Positions 1 to 14,570 of a stretch of DNA of 64,000 nucleotides are shown here, piece after piece. The number at the start of each line of letters is the position of its first letter. Positions within the stretch are counted from its first letter, which is position 1. This DNA is from Cladorhizidae sp. MBARI D1340-BT2 (taxonomy: Eukaryota; Porifera; Demospongiae; Poecilosclerida; Cladorhizidae). The notes under the pieces are model-generated. The model saw nothing but the letters and a program-made list of their open reading frames with translations. It did not search any database and had not been told where the DNA came from. The stretch is taken from NCBI GenBank assembly GCA_028752905.1, contig JAQNBH010000011.1:26652833-26716832 (forward strand). The letters run 5' to 3'. Both the position numbers and the translations under genes were made by a program.

Positions 1-269
1 GTTGATGCAACATAGGTATACCCAGGCAGTTGATGCAACCTAGGTATACCCAGGCAGCTGATGTAACCTAAGAATACACAGGCCATGGATGCAACCGAGT
101 TATAGCCAGGCATTTGATGCATACTAGGTATACTCAGGCAATTGATGTAACCTAGGTATACCCAGGCAGCTTATGCAACCTAAGTATACCCAGGAAGCTG
201 ATACAACCTAGGTATACTCAGACAGTTGATGCAACCTAGGTATACCCAGGCAGCTGATACAATCAAGGT

Positions 270-2660
270 ATACCCAGGCAATTGATGCAACATAGGTATA
301 CCCAGGCAGTTGATGCAACCTAGGTATACCCACCCAGGCAGCTGATGTAAACTAAGAATACACAGGCAATGGATGCAACCGAGGTATAGCCAGGCAACTG
401 ATACATACTAGGTATACTCAGCCAATTGATGCAACCTAGGTATACCCAGGCAGCTGATGCAACCTAGGTATACCCAGGCAGCTGATACAATCAAGGTATA
501 CCCAGGCAATTGATGGAACCTAGGTATATCCAGGCAGCTGATACAACCTAGGTATACCCAGGCAGCTGAAGGTATACCCAGGCAATTGATGCAATCTAGG
601 TATACCCAGGCAGCTGATACAACCTAGGTATACCCAGGCAGATGATACAACCTAGGTATACCAAGGCAGCTGATGCAATCTAGGTATACCCAGGCAGTTG
701 ATGCAACCTAGATATACTCAGGCAGTTGGTGCAACCTAGGTATACCCAGACAGTTGATGCAACCAAGGTATACCCAGGCAGTTGATCCAACCTGGGTATA
801 CCCAGTCAGTTGATGCAACCTAGGTATACCCACGCAGCTGATGCAACCTAGGTATAGCCAGGCAGTTGATACAACCTATGTATACCAGGCAGTTTATGCA
901 ACCTAGGTATATGTTGGTAGATGATGCAATTAGGTATACCCAAGCAGTGGATGCAACCTAGGTATACCCAGACAGCTGATGCAACATAGGTATATCCAGG
1001 CAGTTGATGCAACCTAGGTATACCCAGGCAGCTGATATAACCTAAGAATACACAGGCAATGGATGCAACCGAGGTATAGCCAGGCATCTGATGCATACTA
1101 GGTATACTGAGGCGATTGATGCAACCTAGGTATACCCAGGCAGCTGATGCAACCTAAGTATACCTAGGAAGCTGATACAACCTAGGTATACTCAGACAGT
1201 TGATGCAACCTAGGTATACCCAGTAAGCTGATACAATCAAGGTATACCCAGGCAATTGATGGAATCTAGGTATACCCAGGCAGCTGATACAACCTAGGTA
1301 GCTGATACAACCTAGATATACCCAGGCAGATAATACAATCTAGGTATACCCAGGCAATCCCTGGCAGTTGATTCAACCTAGGTATACCCAGGCAGATGAT
1401 GCAACCTAGGTATACACAGGCAGTTAATGCAACCTACGTATACCCAGGCAGCTGATGCAACCTAGGTATACCCATGCAGTTGATGCAAACTAGGTATAGC
1501 CAGGCAGCTGATACAATCTAGGTTTACCCAGGCAGTTGATGCAACCTAGGTATACCCAGACAGCTGATACAATCCAGGCAATTGATGCAACCTAGGTATA
1601 TCCAGACAGCTGATACAACCTAGGTATACCCAGGCAGATGATACAACCTACGTATACCCAGGCAATTGATGCAACCTAGGTATACCCAGGCAGTTGATTC
1701 AACCTAGGTATACCCAGGCAGCTGATGCAACCCAGGCAGTTGATGCAACCTAGATATACTCAGGCAGTTGGTGCAACCTAGGTATACCCAGACAGTTGAT
1801 GCAACCAAGGTATACACAGGCAGTTGATCCAACCTGGGTATACCCAGGCAGTTGATGCAACCTAGATATACCCATGCAGCTGGTACAACCTAGGTATACC
1901 AGGCAATTGATGCAACCTAGATATACTCAGGCAGTTGATGCAACCTAGGTATAGCCAGTCAATTGATGCAAACTAGGTATACCCAGGCGTATGATGCAAG
2001 CAAGGTATACACAGGCAATTGATGCAAGCAAGGTATACACAGGCAATTGATGCAACCTAGGTATATCCACGTAGATGATGCAATTAGGCATACCCAAGCA
2101 GTGGATGCAACCTAGGTATTCCCAGACAGATGATGCAACATAGGTATACCCAGGCATTTGATGCAACCTAGGTATACCCAGGCAGCTGATGTAACCTAAG
2201 TATACCCAGGCAATGGATGCAACCTAGGTATAGCCAGGCAATTGATAGAACCTAGGTATACCCAGGCAGTTGATGCAACCTAGATATACCCAGGCAGTTG
2301 ATGCAACCTAGGTATACCCAGGCAGCTGATGTAACCTAAGAATACACAGGCCATGGATGCAACCGAGTTATAGCCAGGCATTTGATGCATACTAGGTATA
2401 CTCAGGCAATTGATGTAACCTAGGTATACCCAGGCAGCTGATGCAACCTAAGTATACCCAGGAAGCTGATACAACCTAGGTATACTCAGACAGTTGATGC
2501 AACCTAGGTATACCCAGGCAGCTGATACAATCAAGGTATACCCAGGCAATTGATGGAACCTAGGTATACCCAGGCAGCTGATACAACCTAGGTATACCCA
2601 TGCAGTTAATGCAAACTAGGTATACCCAGGCAGCTGATACAATCTAGGTATACCCAGGCA
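270..2660 (+). repeat. Satellite segment P, copy 1
   Basis: This block of the satellite reappears monomer for monomer at about 12090-14570, at an offset of 11,821-11,857 bp. The small drift in offset comes from indels, for example near position 560 and in an extra monomer near 2010-2040. Shared rare landmarks include CACCCAGG at about 330, the ATGTTGG variant at about 912 and the AATCCCTGG interruption at about 1360. The last 500 bp is also shared with the 2,653-bp unit that follows. Confidence 0.8.
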
Positions 2661-5313
2661 GTTGATGCAACCTAGGTATACCCAGGTAGCTGATTAAACC
2701 TAGGTATACCCAGGCATTTGATGCAACCTAGGTATACCCAGACAGCTGATGCAACATAGGTATAACCAGGCAGTTGATGCAACCTAGGTATACCCTGGTA
2801 GCTGATGTAACCTAAGTATACACAGGCAATGGATGCAACCGAGGTATAGCCAGGCATCTGATGCATACTAGGTATACTCAGGCAATTGATGCAACCTAGG
2901 TATACCCAGGCAGGTGATGCAACCTAACTATACCCAGGAAGCTGATACAACCTACAGACAGTTGATGCAACCCAGGTATACCCAGGCAGCTGATACAATC
3001 AAGGTATACCCAGGCAATTGATTCAATCTAGGTATACCCAGGCGGCTGATACAACCTAGCTATACCCAGGCAATTGATGCAACCTAGGTATACACAGACA
3101 GTTGATCAACCTAGGTATATCCAGGCATCTGATGCAACCTAGGTATACCCAGGCAGTTGATGCAACCTAGAAATACTCAGGCAGTTGATGCAACCTAGGC
3201 AGTTGATGCAACCTAGGTATACCCAGGCAATTGATGCAACCTAGGTATACCCAGGCAGTTGATGAAACCTAGGTGTACCCAGGCAGCTGATGCAACCTAG
3301 GTATACCCAGGCATTTAATGCAACCTATGTATATCCAGGCAGCTGATGCAACCTAGGTATACCCAAGCAGTTGATGCAATCTAGGTATACCCAGGCAGTT
3401 GTTGCAATCTAGGTTTACTCAGGCTGTTGATGCAACCTAAGTATAGCCAGGCAGTTGATGCAACCTAAATATAGCCAGACAGTGATGCAACCTAGGCTAT
3501 ACACAGGCAGTTGATGCAACCTAGGTATAGCCAGGCAGTAAATGCAACCTAGGTATACTCAGGCAGTTGTTGCAACCTAGGTATAACCAGGCAGTTGAAG
3601 CAACCCAGGCAGTTGATGCAACTAGGTATACCTATGCAGCTGATGCAATTTAGGTATACACAAGCAGTGGATGCAACCTAGGTATACCCAGGCATTTGAT
3701 ACAACCTAAGTATACACAGACAGTTGATGCAACGTAGGTATACCCAGGCAGTTGATACAAACTAGGTATAGCCAGGCAGTTGATGAAACCTCGGTATACC
3801 CAGGCAGTTGATGTAAATTATGTATAGCCAGGCACTTGATGCAACCTAAGTATAGCCAGGCAGTGATGCATCCTAGGTACACCTAGGCAGTTGATGCAAC
3901 CTAGGTATACCCAGGCAGCTGATACAATCTAGGTATACCCAGGTAGTTGATGCAACCTAGGTATACCCAGGTAGCTGATTCATCAACCTAGGTATACTTA
4001 GGCAGTTGATGCAACCTATGTATGCCCAGGCAGCTGATACAATCTAGGTATACCCAGGCAGTTATGCAACCTAGGTATACACAGGCAGCTGATACAATCT
4101 AGGTATACCCAGGCAATTGATGCAATCTAGGTATACCCAGGCAGTTTATACAACCTAGGTATACCCAGGCAGATGATACAACCTAGGTATACCCAGGGAA
4201 TTGATGCAACTTAGGTATACCCAGGCAGTTGATGCAACCTAGGTATACACAGGCAGTTGATGCAACCTAGGATCCCCAGGCAGTTGATGCAACCTACGTA
4301 TACACAGGCAGCTGATGCAAACTAGGTAAACCAAGGCAGTTGATGCAACCTAGGTATACCCAGGCAGCTGATACAATCTTGGTATATCCAGGCAGTTGAT
4401 GCAACCAAGGTATACCCAGGTAGCTGATTCAACCTAGGTATATCCAGGCAGTTGATGCAACCTATGTATACCCAGGCAGCTGATACAATCTAGGTATACC
4501 CAGGCAGTTGATGCAACCTAGTTATACATAGGCAGCTGATACAACCTAGGTATACCCAGGCAGCTGATATAACCCAGGCAATTGATGCAACCCAGGTATA
4601 CCCAGGCAGCTGATGCAAACTAAGTATACCCAGGCAGTTGATGCTACCTATGTATACTCAGGCAGTTGATGCAACCCAGGTAGATTATGCAACCTATGTA
4701 TATCCAGGCAGTTGATGCAACCTAGGTATACCCAGGCAGCTGATGCAACCCAGGCAGTTGATGCAACCTAGATATACTCAGGCAGTTGGTGCAACCTAGG
4801 TATACCCAGACAGTTGATGCAACCTAGGTATACCCAGGCAGCTGATGTAACCTAAGTATACCCAAATGGATGCAACCTAGGTATAGCCAGGCAATTGATA
4901 GAACCTAGGTATACCCAGGCAGTTGATGCAACCTAGATATACCCAGGCAGTTGATGCAACCTAGGTATACCCAGGCAGCTGATGTAACCTAAGAATACAC
5001 AGGCCATGGATGCAACCGAGTTATAGCCAGGCATTTGATGCATACTAGGTATACTCAGGCAATTGATGTAACCTAGGTATACCCAGGCAGCTGATGCAAC
5101 CTAAGTATACCCAGGAAGCTGATACAACCTAGGTATACTCAGACAGTTGATGCAACCTAGGTATACCCAGGCAGCTGATACAATCAAGGTATACCCAGGC
5201 AATTGATGGAACCTAGGTATACCCAGGCAGCTGATACAACCTAGGTATACCCATGCAGTTAATGCAAACTAGGTATACCCAGGCAGCTGATACAATCTAG
5301 GTATACCCAGGCA
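2661..5313 (+). repeat. Higher-order repeat A, copy 1 (2,653 bp)
   Basis: First copy of a higher-order unit that starts near the variant GGTAGCTGATTAAACC and carries a unique GGATCC variant at 4270. It matches the next copy at a constant offset of about 2,650 bp. Similarity to copy 2 continues back to about 2160, so the unit phase is arbitrary. Confidence 0.8.
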
Positions 5314-8300
5314 GTTGATGCAACCTAGGTATACCCAGGTAGCTGATTAAACCTAGGTATACCCAGGCATTTGATGCAACCTAGGTATACCCAGACAGCT
5401 GATGCAACATAGGTATAACCAGGCAGTTGATGCAACCTAGGTATACCCTGGTAGCTGATGTAACCTAAGTATACACAGGCAATGGATGCAACCGAGGTAT
5501 AGCCAGGCATCTGATGCATACTAGGTATACTCAGGCAATTGATGCAACCTAGGTATACCCAGGCAGGTGATGCAACCTAACTATACCCAGGAAGCTGATA
5601 CAACCTACAGACAGTTGATGCAACCTAGGTATACCCAGGCAGCTGATACAATCAAGGTATACCCAGGCAATTGATTCAATCTAGGTATACCCAGGCGGCT
5701 GATACAACCTAGCTATACCCAGGCAATTGATGCAACCTAGGTATACACAGACAGTTGATCAACCTAGGTATATCCAGGCATCTGATGCAACCTAGGTATA
5801 CCCAGGCAGTTGATGCAACCTAGAAATACTCAGGCAGTTGATGCAACCTAGGCAGTTGATGCAACCTAGGTATACCCAGGCAATTGATGCAACCTAGGTA
5901 TACCCAGGCAGTTGATGAAACCTAGGTGTACCCAGGCAGCTGATGCAACCTAGGTATACCCAGGCATTTAATGCAACCTATGTATATCCAGGCAGCTGAT
6001 GCAAGGTATACCCAAGCAGTTGATGCAATCTAGGTATACCCAGGCAGTTGTTGCAATCTAGGTTTACTCAGGCTGTTGAAGCAACCTAAGTATAGCCAGG
6101 CAGTTGATGCAACCTAAATATAGCCAGGCAGTGATGCAACCTAGGCTATACACAGGCAGTTGATGCAACCTAGGTATAGCCAGGCAGTAAATGCAACCTA
6201 GGTATACTCAGGCAGTTGTTGCAACCTAGGTATAACCAGGCAGTTGAAGCAACCCAGGCAGTTGATGCAACTAGGTATACCTATGCAGCTGATGCAATTT
6301 AGGTATACACAAGCAGTGGATGCAACCTAGGTATACCCAGGCATTTGATACAACCTAAGTATACACAGACAGTTGATGCAACGTAGGTATACCCAGGCAG
6401 TTGATACAAACTAGGTATAGCCAGGCAGTTGATGAAACCTCGGTATACCCAGGCAGTTGATGTAAATTATGTATAGCCAGGCACTTGATGCAACCTAAGT
6501 ATAGCCAGGCAGTGATGCATCCTAGGTACACCTAGGCAGTTGATGCAACCTAGGTATACCCAGGCAGCTGATACAATCTAGGTATACCCAGGTAGTTGAT
6601 GCAACCTAGGTATACCCAGGTAGCTGATTCATCAACCTAGGTATACTTAGGCAGTTGATGCAACCTATGTATGCCCAGGCAGCTTATACAATCTAGGTAT
6701 ACCCAGGCAGTTATGCAACCTAGGTATACACAGGCAGCTGATACAATCTAGGTATACCCAGGCAATTGATGCAATCTAGGTATACCCAGGCAGTTTATAC
6801 AACCTAGGTATACCCAGGCAGATGATACAACCTAGGTATACCCAGGGAATTGATGCAACTTAGGTATACCCAGGCAGTTGATGCAACCTAGGTATACACA
6901 GGCAGTTGATGCAACCTAGGATCCCCAGGCAGTTGATGCAACCTACGTATACACAGGCAGCTGATGCAAACTAGGTAAACCAAGGCAGTTGATGCAACCT
7001 AGGTATACCCAGGCAGCTGATACAATCTTGGTATATCCAGGCAGTTGATGCAACCAAGGTATACCCAGGTAGCTGATTCAACCTAGGTATATCCAGGCAG
7101 TTGATGCAACCTATGTATACCCAGGCAGCTGATACAATCTAGGTATACCCAGGCAGTTGATGCAACCTAGTTATACATAGGCAGCTGATACAACCTAGGT
7201 ATACCCAGGCAGCTGATATAACCCAGGCAATTGATGCAACCCAGGTATACCCAGGCAATTGATGCCACCTAGGTATACCCAGGCAGCTGATGCAAACTAA
7301 GTATACCCAGGCAGTTGATGCTACCTAGGTATACTCAGGCAGTTGATGCAACCCAGGTAGATTATGCAACCTATGTATATCCAGGCAGTTGATGCAACCT
7401 AGGTATACCCAGGCAGCTGATGCAACCCAGGCAGTTGATGCAACCTAGATATACTCAGGCAGTTGGTGCAACCTAGGTATACCCAGACAGTTGATGCAAC
7501 CAAGGTATACACAGGCAGTTGATCCAACCTGGGTATACCCAGGCAGTTGATGCAACCTAGGTATACCCACGCAGCTGATGCAACCTAGGTATAGCCAGGC
7601 AATTTATACAACCTAGGTATACCAGGCAGTTGATGCAACCTAGATATACTCAGGCAGTTGATGCAACCTAGGTATAGCCAGTCAATTGATGCAAACTATG
7701 TATACCCAGGCATTTGATGCAAGCAAGGTATACACAGGCAATTGATGCAACCTAGGTATACCCACGTAGATGATGCAATTAGGCATACCCAAGCAGTGGA
7801 TGCAACCTAGGTATTCCCAGACAGCTGATGCAACATAGGTATACCCAGGCAGTTGATGCAACCTAGGTATACCCAGGCAGCTGATGTAACCTAAGTATAC
7901 ACAGGCAATGGATGCAACCTAGGTATAGCCAGGCAATTGATAGAACCTAGGTATAACCAGGCAGTTGATGCAACCTAGATATACCCAGACAGTTGATGCA
8001 ACATAGGTATACCCAGGCAGTTGATGCAACCTAGGTATACCCAGGCAGCTGATGTAACCTAAGAATACACAGGCCATGGATGCAACCGAGTTATAGCCAG
8101 GCATTTGATGCATACTAGGTATACTCAGGCAATTGATGTAACCTAGGTATACCCAGGCAGCTTATGCAACCTAAGTATATCCAGGAAGCTGATACAACCT
8201 AGGTATACTCAGACAGTTGATGCAACCTAGGTATACCCAGGCAGCTGATACAATCAAGGTATACCCAGGCAATTGATGGAACCTAGGTATACCCAGGCAG

Positions 8301-8635
8301 CTGATACAACCTAGGTATACCCAGGCAGTTAATGCAAACTAGGTATACCAAGGCAGCTGATACAATCTAGGTATACCCAGGCAATTGATGCAATCTAGTT
8401 ATACCCAGGTGGCTGATGCAACCTAGATATAGTCAGGCAGTCGATGCAACCTATGTATAACCAGACAGTTGATGCAACCAAGGTATACCCAAGCTGTTGA
8501 TGCAACCTAGGTATACCCAGGCAGTTGATGCAACCTAAGTATACACAGGCAATGGATGCAACCGAGGTATAGCCAGGCATCTGAAGCATACTAGGTATAC
8601 TCAGGCAATTGATGCAACCTAGGTATACCCAGGCA
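5314..8635 (+). repeat. Higher-order repeat A, copy 2 (about 3,322 bp)
   Basis: Second copy of unit A, with its GGATCC landmark at 6919. It is about 670 bp longer than copy 1 because it includes a block (about 7900-8635) related to segment P. It also carries an extra monomer near 7255 that ends in GATGCCACC and is absent from copy 1. It matches copy 3 at an offset of 3,322-3,326 bp. Confidence 0.8.
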
Positions 8636-11600
8636 GGTGATGCAACCTAGGTATACCCAGGTAGCTGATTAAACCTAGGTATACCCAGGCATTTGATGCA
8701 ACCTAGGTATACCCAGACAGCTGATGCAACATAGGTATAACCAGGCAGTTGATGCAACCTAGGTATACCCTGGTAGCTGATGTAACCTAAGTATACACAG
8801 GCAATGGATGCAACCGAGGTATAGCCAGGCATCTGATGCATACTAGGTATACTCAGGCAATTGATGCAACCTAGGTATACCCAGGCAGGTGATGCAACCT
8901 AACTATACCCAGGAAGCTGATACAACCTACAGACAGTTGATGCAACCTAGGTATACCCAGGCAGCTGATACAATCAAGGTATACCCAGGCAATTGATTCA
9001 ATCTAGGTATACCCAGGCGGCTGATACAACCTAGCTATACCCAGGCAATTGATGCAACCTAGGTATACACAGACAGTTGATCAACCTAGGTATATCCAGG
9101 CATCTGATGCAACCTAGGTATACCCAGGCAGTTGATGCAACCTAGAAATACTCAGGCAGTTGATGCAACCTAGGCAGTTGATGCAACCTAGGTATACCCA
9201 GGCAATTGATGCAACCTAGGTATACCCAGGCAGTTGATGAAACCTAGGTGTACCCAGGCAGCTGATGCAACCTAGGTATACCCAGGCATTTAATGCAACC
9301 TATGTATATCCAGGCAGCTGATGCAACCTAGGTATACCCAAGCAGTTGATGCAATCTAGGTATACCCAGGCAGTTGTTGCAATCTAGGTTTACTCAGGCT
9401 GTTGAAGCAACCTAAGTATAGCCAGGCAGTTGATGCAACCTAAATATAGCCAGGCAGTGATGCAACCTAGGCTATACACAGGCAGTTGATGCAACCTAGG
9501 TATAGCCAGGCAGTAAATGCAACCTAGGTATACTCAGGCAGTTGTTGCAACCTAGGTATAACCAGGCAGTTGAAGCAACCCAGGCAGTTGATGCAACTAG
9601 GTATACCTATGCAGCTGATGCAATTTAGGTATACACAAGCAGTGGATGCAACCTAGGTATACCCAGGCATTTGATACAACCTAAGTATACACAGACAGTT
9701 GATGCAACGTAGGTATACCCAGGCAGTTGATACAAACTAGGTATAGCCAGGCAGTTGATGAAACCTCGGTATACCCAGGCAGTTGATGTAAATTATGTAT
9801 AGCCAGGCACTTGATGCAACCTAAGTATAGCCAGGCAGTGATGCATCCTAGGTACACCTAGGCAGTTGATGCAACCTAGGTATACCCAGGCAGCTGATAC
9901 AATCTAGGTATACCCAGGTAGTTGATGCAACCTAGGTATACCCAGGTAGCTGATTCATCAACCTAGGTATACTTAGGCAGTTGATGCAACCTATGTATGC
10001 CCAGGCAGCTTATACAATCTAGGTATACCCAGGCAGTTATGCAACCTAGGTATACACAGGCAGCTGATACAATCTAGGTATACCCAGGCAATTGATGCAA
10101 TCTAGGTATACCCAGGCAGTTTATACAACCTAGGTATACCCAGGCAGATGATACAACCTAGGTATACCCAGGGAATTGATGCAACTTAGGTATACCCAGG
10201 CAGTTGATGCAACCTAGGTATACACAGGCAGTTGATGCAACCTAGGATCCCCAGGCAGTTGATGCAACCTACGTATACACAGGCAGCTGATGCAAACTAG
10301 GTAAACCAAGGCAGTTGATGCAACCTAGGTATACCCAGGCAGCTGATACAATCTTGGTATATCCAGGCAGTTGATGCAACCAAGGTATACCCAGGTAGCT
10401 GATTCAACCTAGGTATATCCAGGCAGTTGATGCAACCTATGTATACCCAGGCAGCTGATACAATCTAGGTATACCCAGGCAGTTGATGCAACCTAGTTAT
10501 ACATAGGCAGCTGATACAACCTAGGTATACCCAGGCAGCTGATATAACCCAGGCAATTGATGCAACCCAGGTATACCCAGGCAATTGATGCCACCTAGGT
10601 ATACCCAGGCAGCTGATGCAAACTAAGTATACCCAGGCAGTTGATGCTACCTAGGTATACTCAGGCAGTTGATGCAACCCAGGTAGATTATGCAACCTAT
10701 GTATATCCAGGCAGTTGATGCAACCTAGGTATACCCAGGCAGCTGATGCAACCCAGGCAGTTGATGCAACCTAGATATACTCAGGCAGTTGGTGCAACCT
10801 AGGTATACCCAGACAGTTGATGCAACCAAGGTATACACAGGCAGTTGATCCAACCTGGGTATACCCAGGCAGTTGATGCAACCTAGGTATACCCACGCAG
10901 CTGATGCAACCTAGGTATAGCCAGGCAATTTATACAACCTAGGTATACCAGGCAGTTGATGCAACCTAGATATACTCAGGCAGTTGATGCAACCTAGGTA
11001 TAGCCAGTCAATTGATGCAAACTATGTATACCCAGGCATTTGATGCAAGCAAGGTATACACAGGCAATTGATGCAACCTAGGTATACCCACGTAGATGAT
11101 GCAATTAGGCATACCCAAGCAGTGGATGCAACCTAGGTATTCCCAGACAGCTGATGCAACATAGGTATACCCAGGCAGTTGATGCAACCTAGGTATACCC
11201 AGGCAGCTGATGTAACCTAAGTATACACAGGCAATGGATGCAACCTAGGTATAGCCAAGCAATTGATAGAACCTAGGTATAACCAGGCAGTTGATGCAAC
11301 CTAGATATACCCAGACAGTTGATGCAACATAGGTATACCCAGGCAGTTGATGCAACCTAGGTATACCCAGGCAGCTGATGTAACCTAAGAATACACAGGC
11401 CATGGATGCAACCGAGTTATAGCCAGGCATTTGATGCAAACTAGGTATACTCAGGCAATTGATGTAACCTAGGTATACCCAGGCAGCTTATGCAACCTAA
11501 GTATATCCAGGAAGCTGATACAACCTAGGTATACTCAGACAGTTGATGCAACCTAGGTATACCCAGGCAGCTGATACAATCAAGGTATACCCAGGCAATT

Positions 11601-11855
11601 GATGGAACCTAGGTATACCCAGGCAGCTGATACAACCTAGGTATACCCAGGCAGTTAATGCAAACTAGGTATACCAAGGCAGCTGATACAATCTAGGTAT
11701 ACCCAGGCAATTGATGCAATCTAGTTATACCCAGGTGGCTGATGCAACCTAGATATAGTCAGGCAGTCGATGCAACCTATGTATAACCAGACAGTTGATG
11801 CAACCAAGGTATACCCAAGCTGTTGATGCAACCTAGGTATACCCAGGCAGTTGAT
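8636..11855 (+). repeat. Higher-order repeat A, copy 3
   Basis: Third copy of unit A, with its GGATCC landmark at 10245. It is nearly identical to copy 2, including the extra GATGCCACC monomer. The match ends near 11855, after which the array enters a short bridge leading to segment P copy 2. Confidence 0.8.
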
Positions 11856-12089
11856 GCAACCTAGGTATAACCAGGCAGCTGATGTAACCTAACAATATAC
11901 AGGCAATGGATGCAACCTAGGTATAGCCAGGCAGCTGATGCATACTAGGTATACTCAGGCAATTGATGCAACCTAGGTATACCCTGGAAGCTGATGCAAC
12001 CTAAGTATACCCAGGAAGCTGATACAACCTAGGTATATTCAGACAGTTGTTGCAACCTAGGTATACCCAAGCAGTTGATGCAATCTAGG

Positions 12090-14570
12090 TATATCTAGGC
12101 AGTTGATGCAACATAGGTATACCCAGGCAGTTGATGCAACCTAGGTATACCCACCCAGGCAGCTGATGTAAACTAAGAATACACAGGCAATGGATGCAAC
12201 CGAGGTATAGCCAGGCAACTGATACATACTAGGTATACTCAGCCAATTGATGCAACCTAGGTATACCCAGGCAGCTGATGCAACCTAGGTATACCCAGGC
12301 AGCTGATACAATCAAGGTATACCCAGGCAATTGATGGAACCTAGGTATATCCAGGCAGCTGATACAACCTAGGTATACCCAGGCAGCTGAAACAATCTAG
12401 GTATACCCAGGCAATTGATGCAATCTAGGTATACCCAGGCAGCTGATACAACCTAGGTATACCCAGGCAGATGATACAACCTAGGTATACCAAGGCAGCT
12501 GATGCAATCTAGGTATACCCAGGCAGTTGATGCAACCTAGATATACTCAGGCAGTTGGTGCAACCTAGGTATACCCAGACAGTTGATGCAACCAAGGTAT
12601 ACCCAGGCAGTTGATCCAACCTGGGTATACCCAGTCAGTTGATGCAACCTAGGTATACCCACGCAGCTGATGCAACCTAGGTATAGCCAGGCAGTTGATA
12701 CAACCTATGTATACCAGGCAGTTTATGCAACCTAGGTATATGTTGGTAGATGATGCAATTAGGTATACCCAAGCAGTGGATGCAACCTAGGTATACCCAG
12801 ACAGCTGATGCAACATAGGTATATCCAGGCAGTTGATGCAACCTAGGTATACCCAGGCAGCTGATATAACCTAAGAATACACAGGCAATGGATGCAACCG
12901 AGGTATAGCCAGGCATCTGATGCATACTAGGTATACTCAGGCGATTGATGCAACCTAGGTATACCCAGGCAGCTGATGCAACCTAAGTATACCTAGGAAG
13001 CTGATACAACCTAGGTATACTCAGACAGTTGATGCAACCTAGGTATACCCAGGCAGCTGATACAATCAAGGTATACCCAGGCAATTGATGGAATCTAGGT
13101 ATACCCAGGCAGCTGATACAACCTAGGTAGCTGATACAACCTAGATATACCCAGGCAGATAATACGATCTAGGTATACCCAGGCAATCCCTGGCAGTTGA
13201 TTCAACCTAGGTATACCCAGGCAGATGATGCAACCTAGGTATACACAGGCAGTTAATGCAACCTACGTATACCCAGGCAGCTGATGCAACCTAGGTATAC
13301 CCATGCAGTTGATGCAAACTAGGTATAGCCAGGCAGCTGATACAATCTAGGTTTACCCAGGCAGTTGATGCAACCTAGGTATACCCAGACAGCTGATACA
13401 ATCCAGGCAATTGATGCAATCTAGGTATATCCAGACAGCTGATACAACCTAGGTATACCCAGGCAGATGATACAACCTACGTATACCCAGGCAATTGATG
13501 CAACCTAGGTATACCCAGGCAGTTGATTCAACCTAGGTATACCCAGGCAGCTGATGCAACCCAGGCAGTTGATGCAACCTAGATATACTCAGGCAGTTGG
13601 TGCAACCTAGGTATACCCAGACAGTTGATGCAACCAAGGTATACACAGGCAGTTGATCCAACCTGGGTATACCCAGGCAGTTGATGCAACCTAGATATAC
13701 CCATGCAGCTGATGCAACCTAGGTATACCCAGGCAGTTGATACAACCTAGGTATACCAGGCAATTGATGCAACCTAGATATACTCAGGCAGTTTATGCAA
13801 CCTAGGTATAGCCAGTCAATTGATGCAAACTAGGTATACCCAGGCGTTTGATGCAAGCAAGGTATACACAGGCAATTGATGCAAGCAAGGTATACACAGG
13901 CAATTGATGCAACCTAGGTATATCCACGTAGATGATGCAATTAGGCATACCCAAGCAGTGGATGCAACCTAGGTATTCCCAGACAGCTGATGCAACATAG
14001 GTATACCCAGGCATTTGATGCAACCTAGGTATACCCAGGCAGCTGATGTAACCTAAGTATACCCAGGCAATGGATGCAACCTAGGTATAGCCAGGCAATT
14101 GATAGAACCTAGGTATACCCAGGCAGTTGATGCAACCTAGATATACCCAGACAGCTGATGCAACATAGGTATACCCAGGCAGTTGATGCAACCTAGGTAT
14201 ACCCAGGCAGCTGATGTAACCTAAGAATACACAGGCCATGGATGCAACCGAGTTATAGCCAGGCATTTGATGCATACTAGGTATACTCAGGCAATTGATG
14301 TAACCTAGGTATACCCAGGCAGCTGATGCAACCTAAGTATACCCAGGAAGCTGATACAACCTAGGTATACTCAGACAGTTGATGCAACCTAGGTATACCC
14401 AGGCAGCTGATACAATCAAGGTATACCCAGGCAATTGATGGAACCTAGGTATACCCAGGCAGCTGATACAACCTAGGTATACCCATGCAGTTAATGCAAA
14501 CTAGGTATACCCAGGCAGCTGATACAATCTAGGTATACCCAGGCAGTTGATGCAACCTAGGTATACCCAG
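12090..14570 (+). repeat. Satellite segment P, copy 2
   Basis: Second copy of the block at 270-2660. Minus-strand open frames at 848-1096 and 12677-12925 have identical 82-residue translations, which shows how little the copies have diverged. Differences are mostly single substitutions and one-monomer indels. Confidence 0.8.
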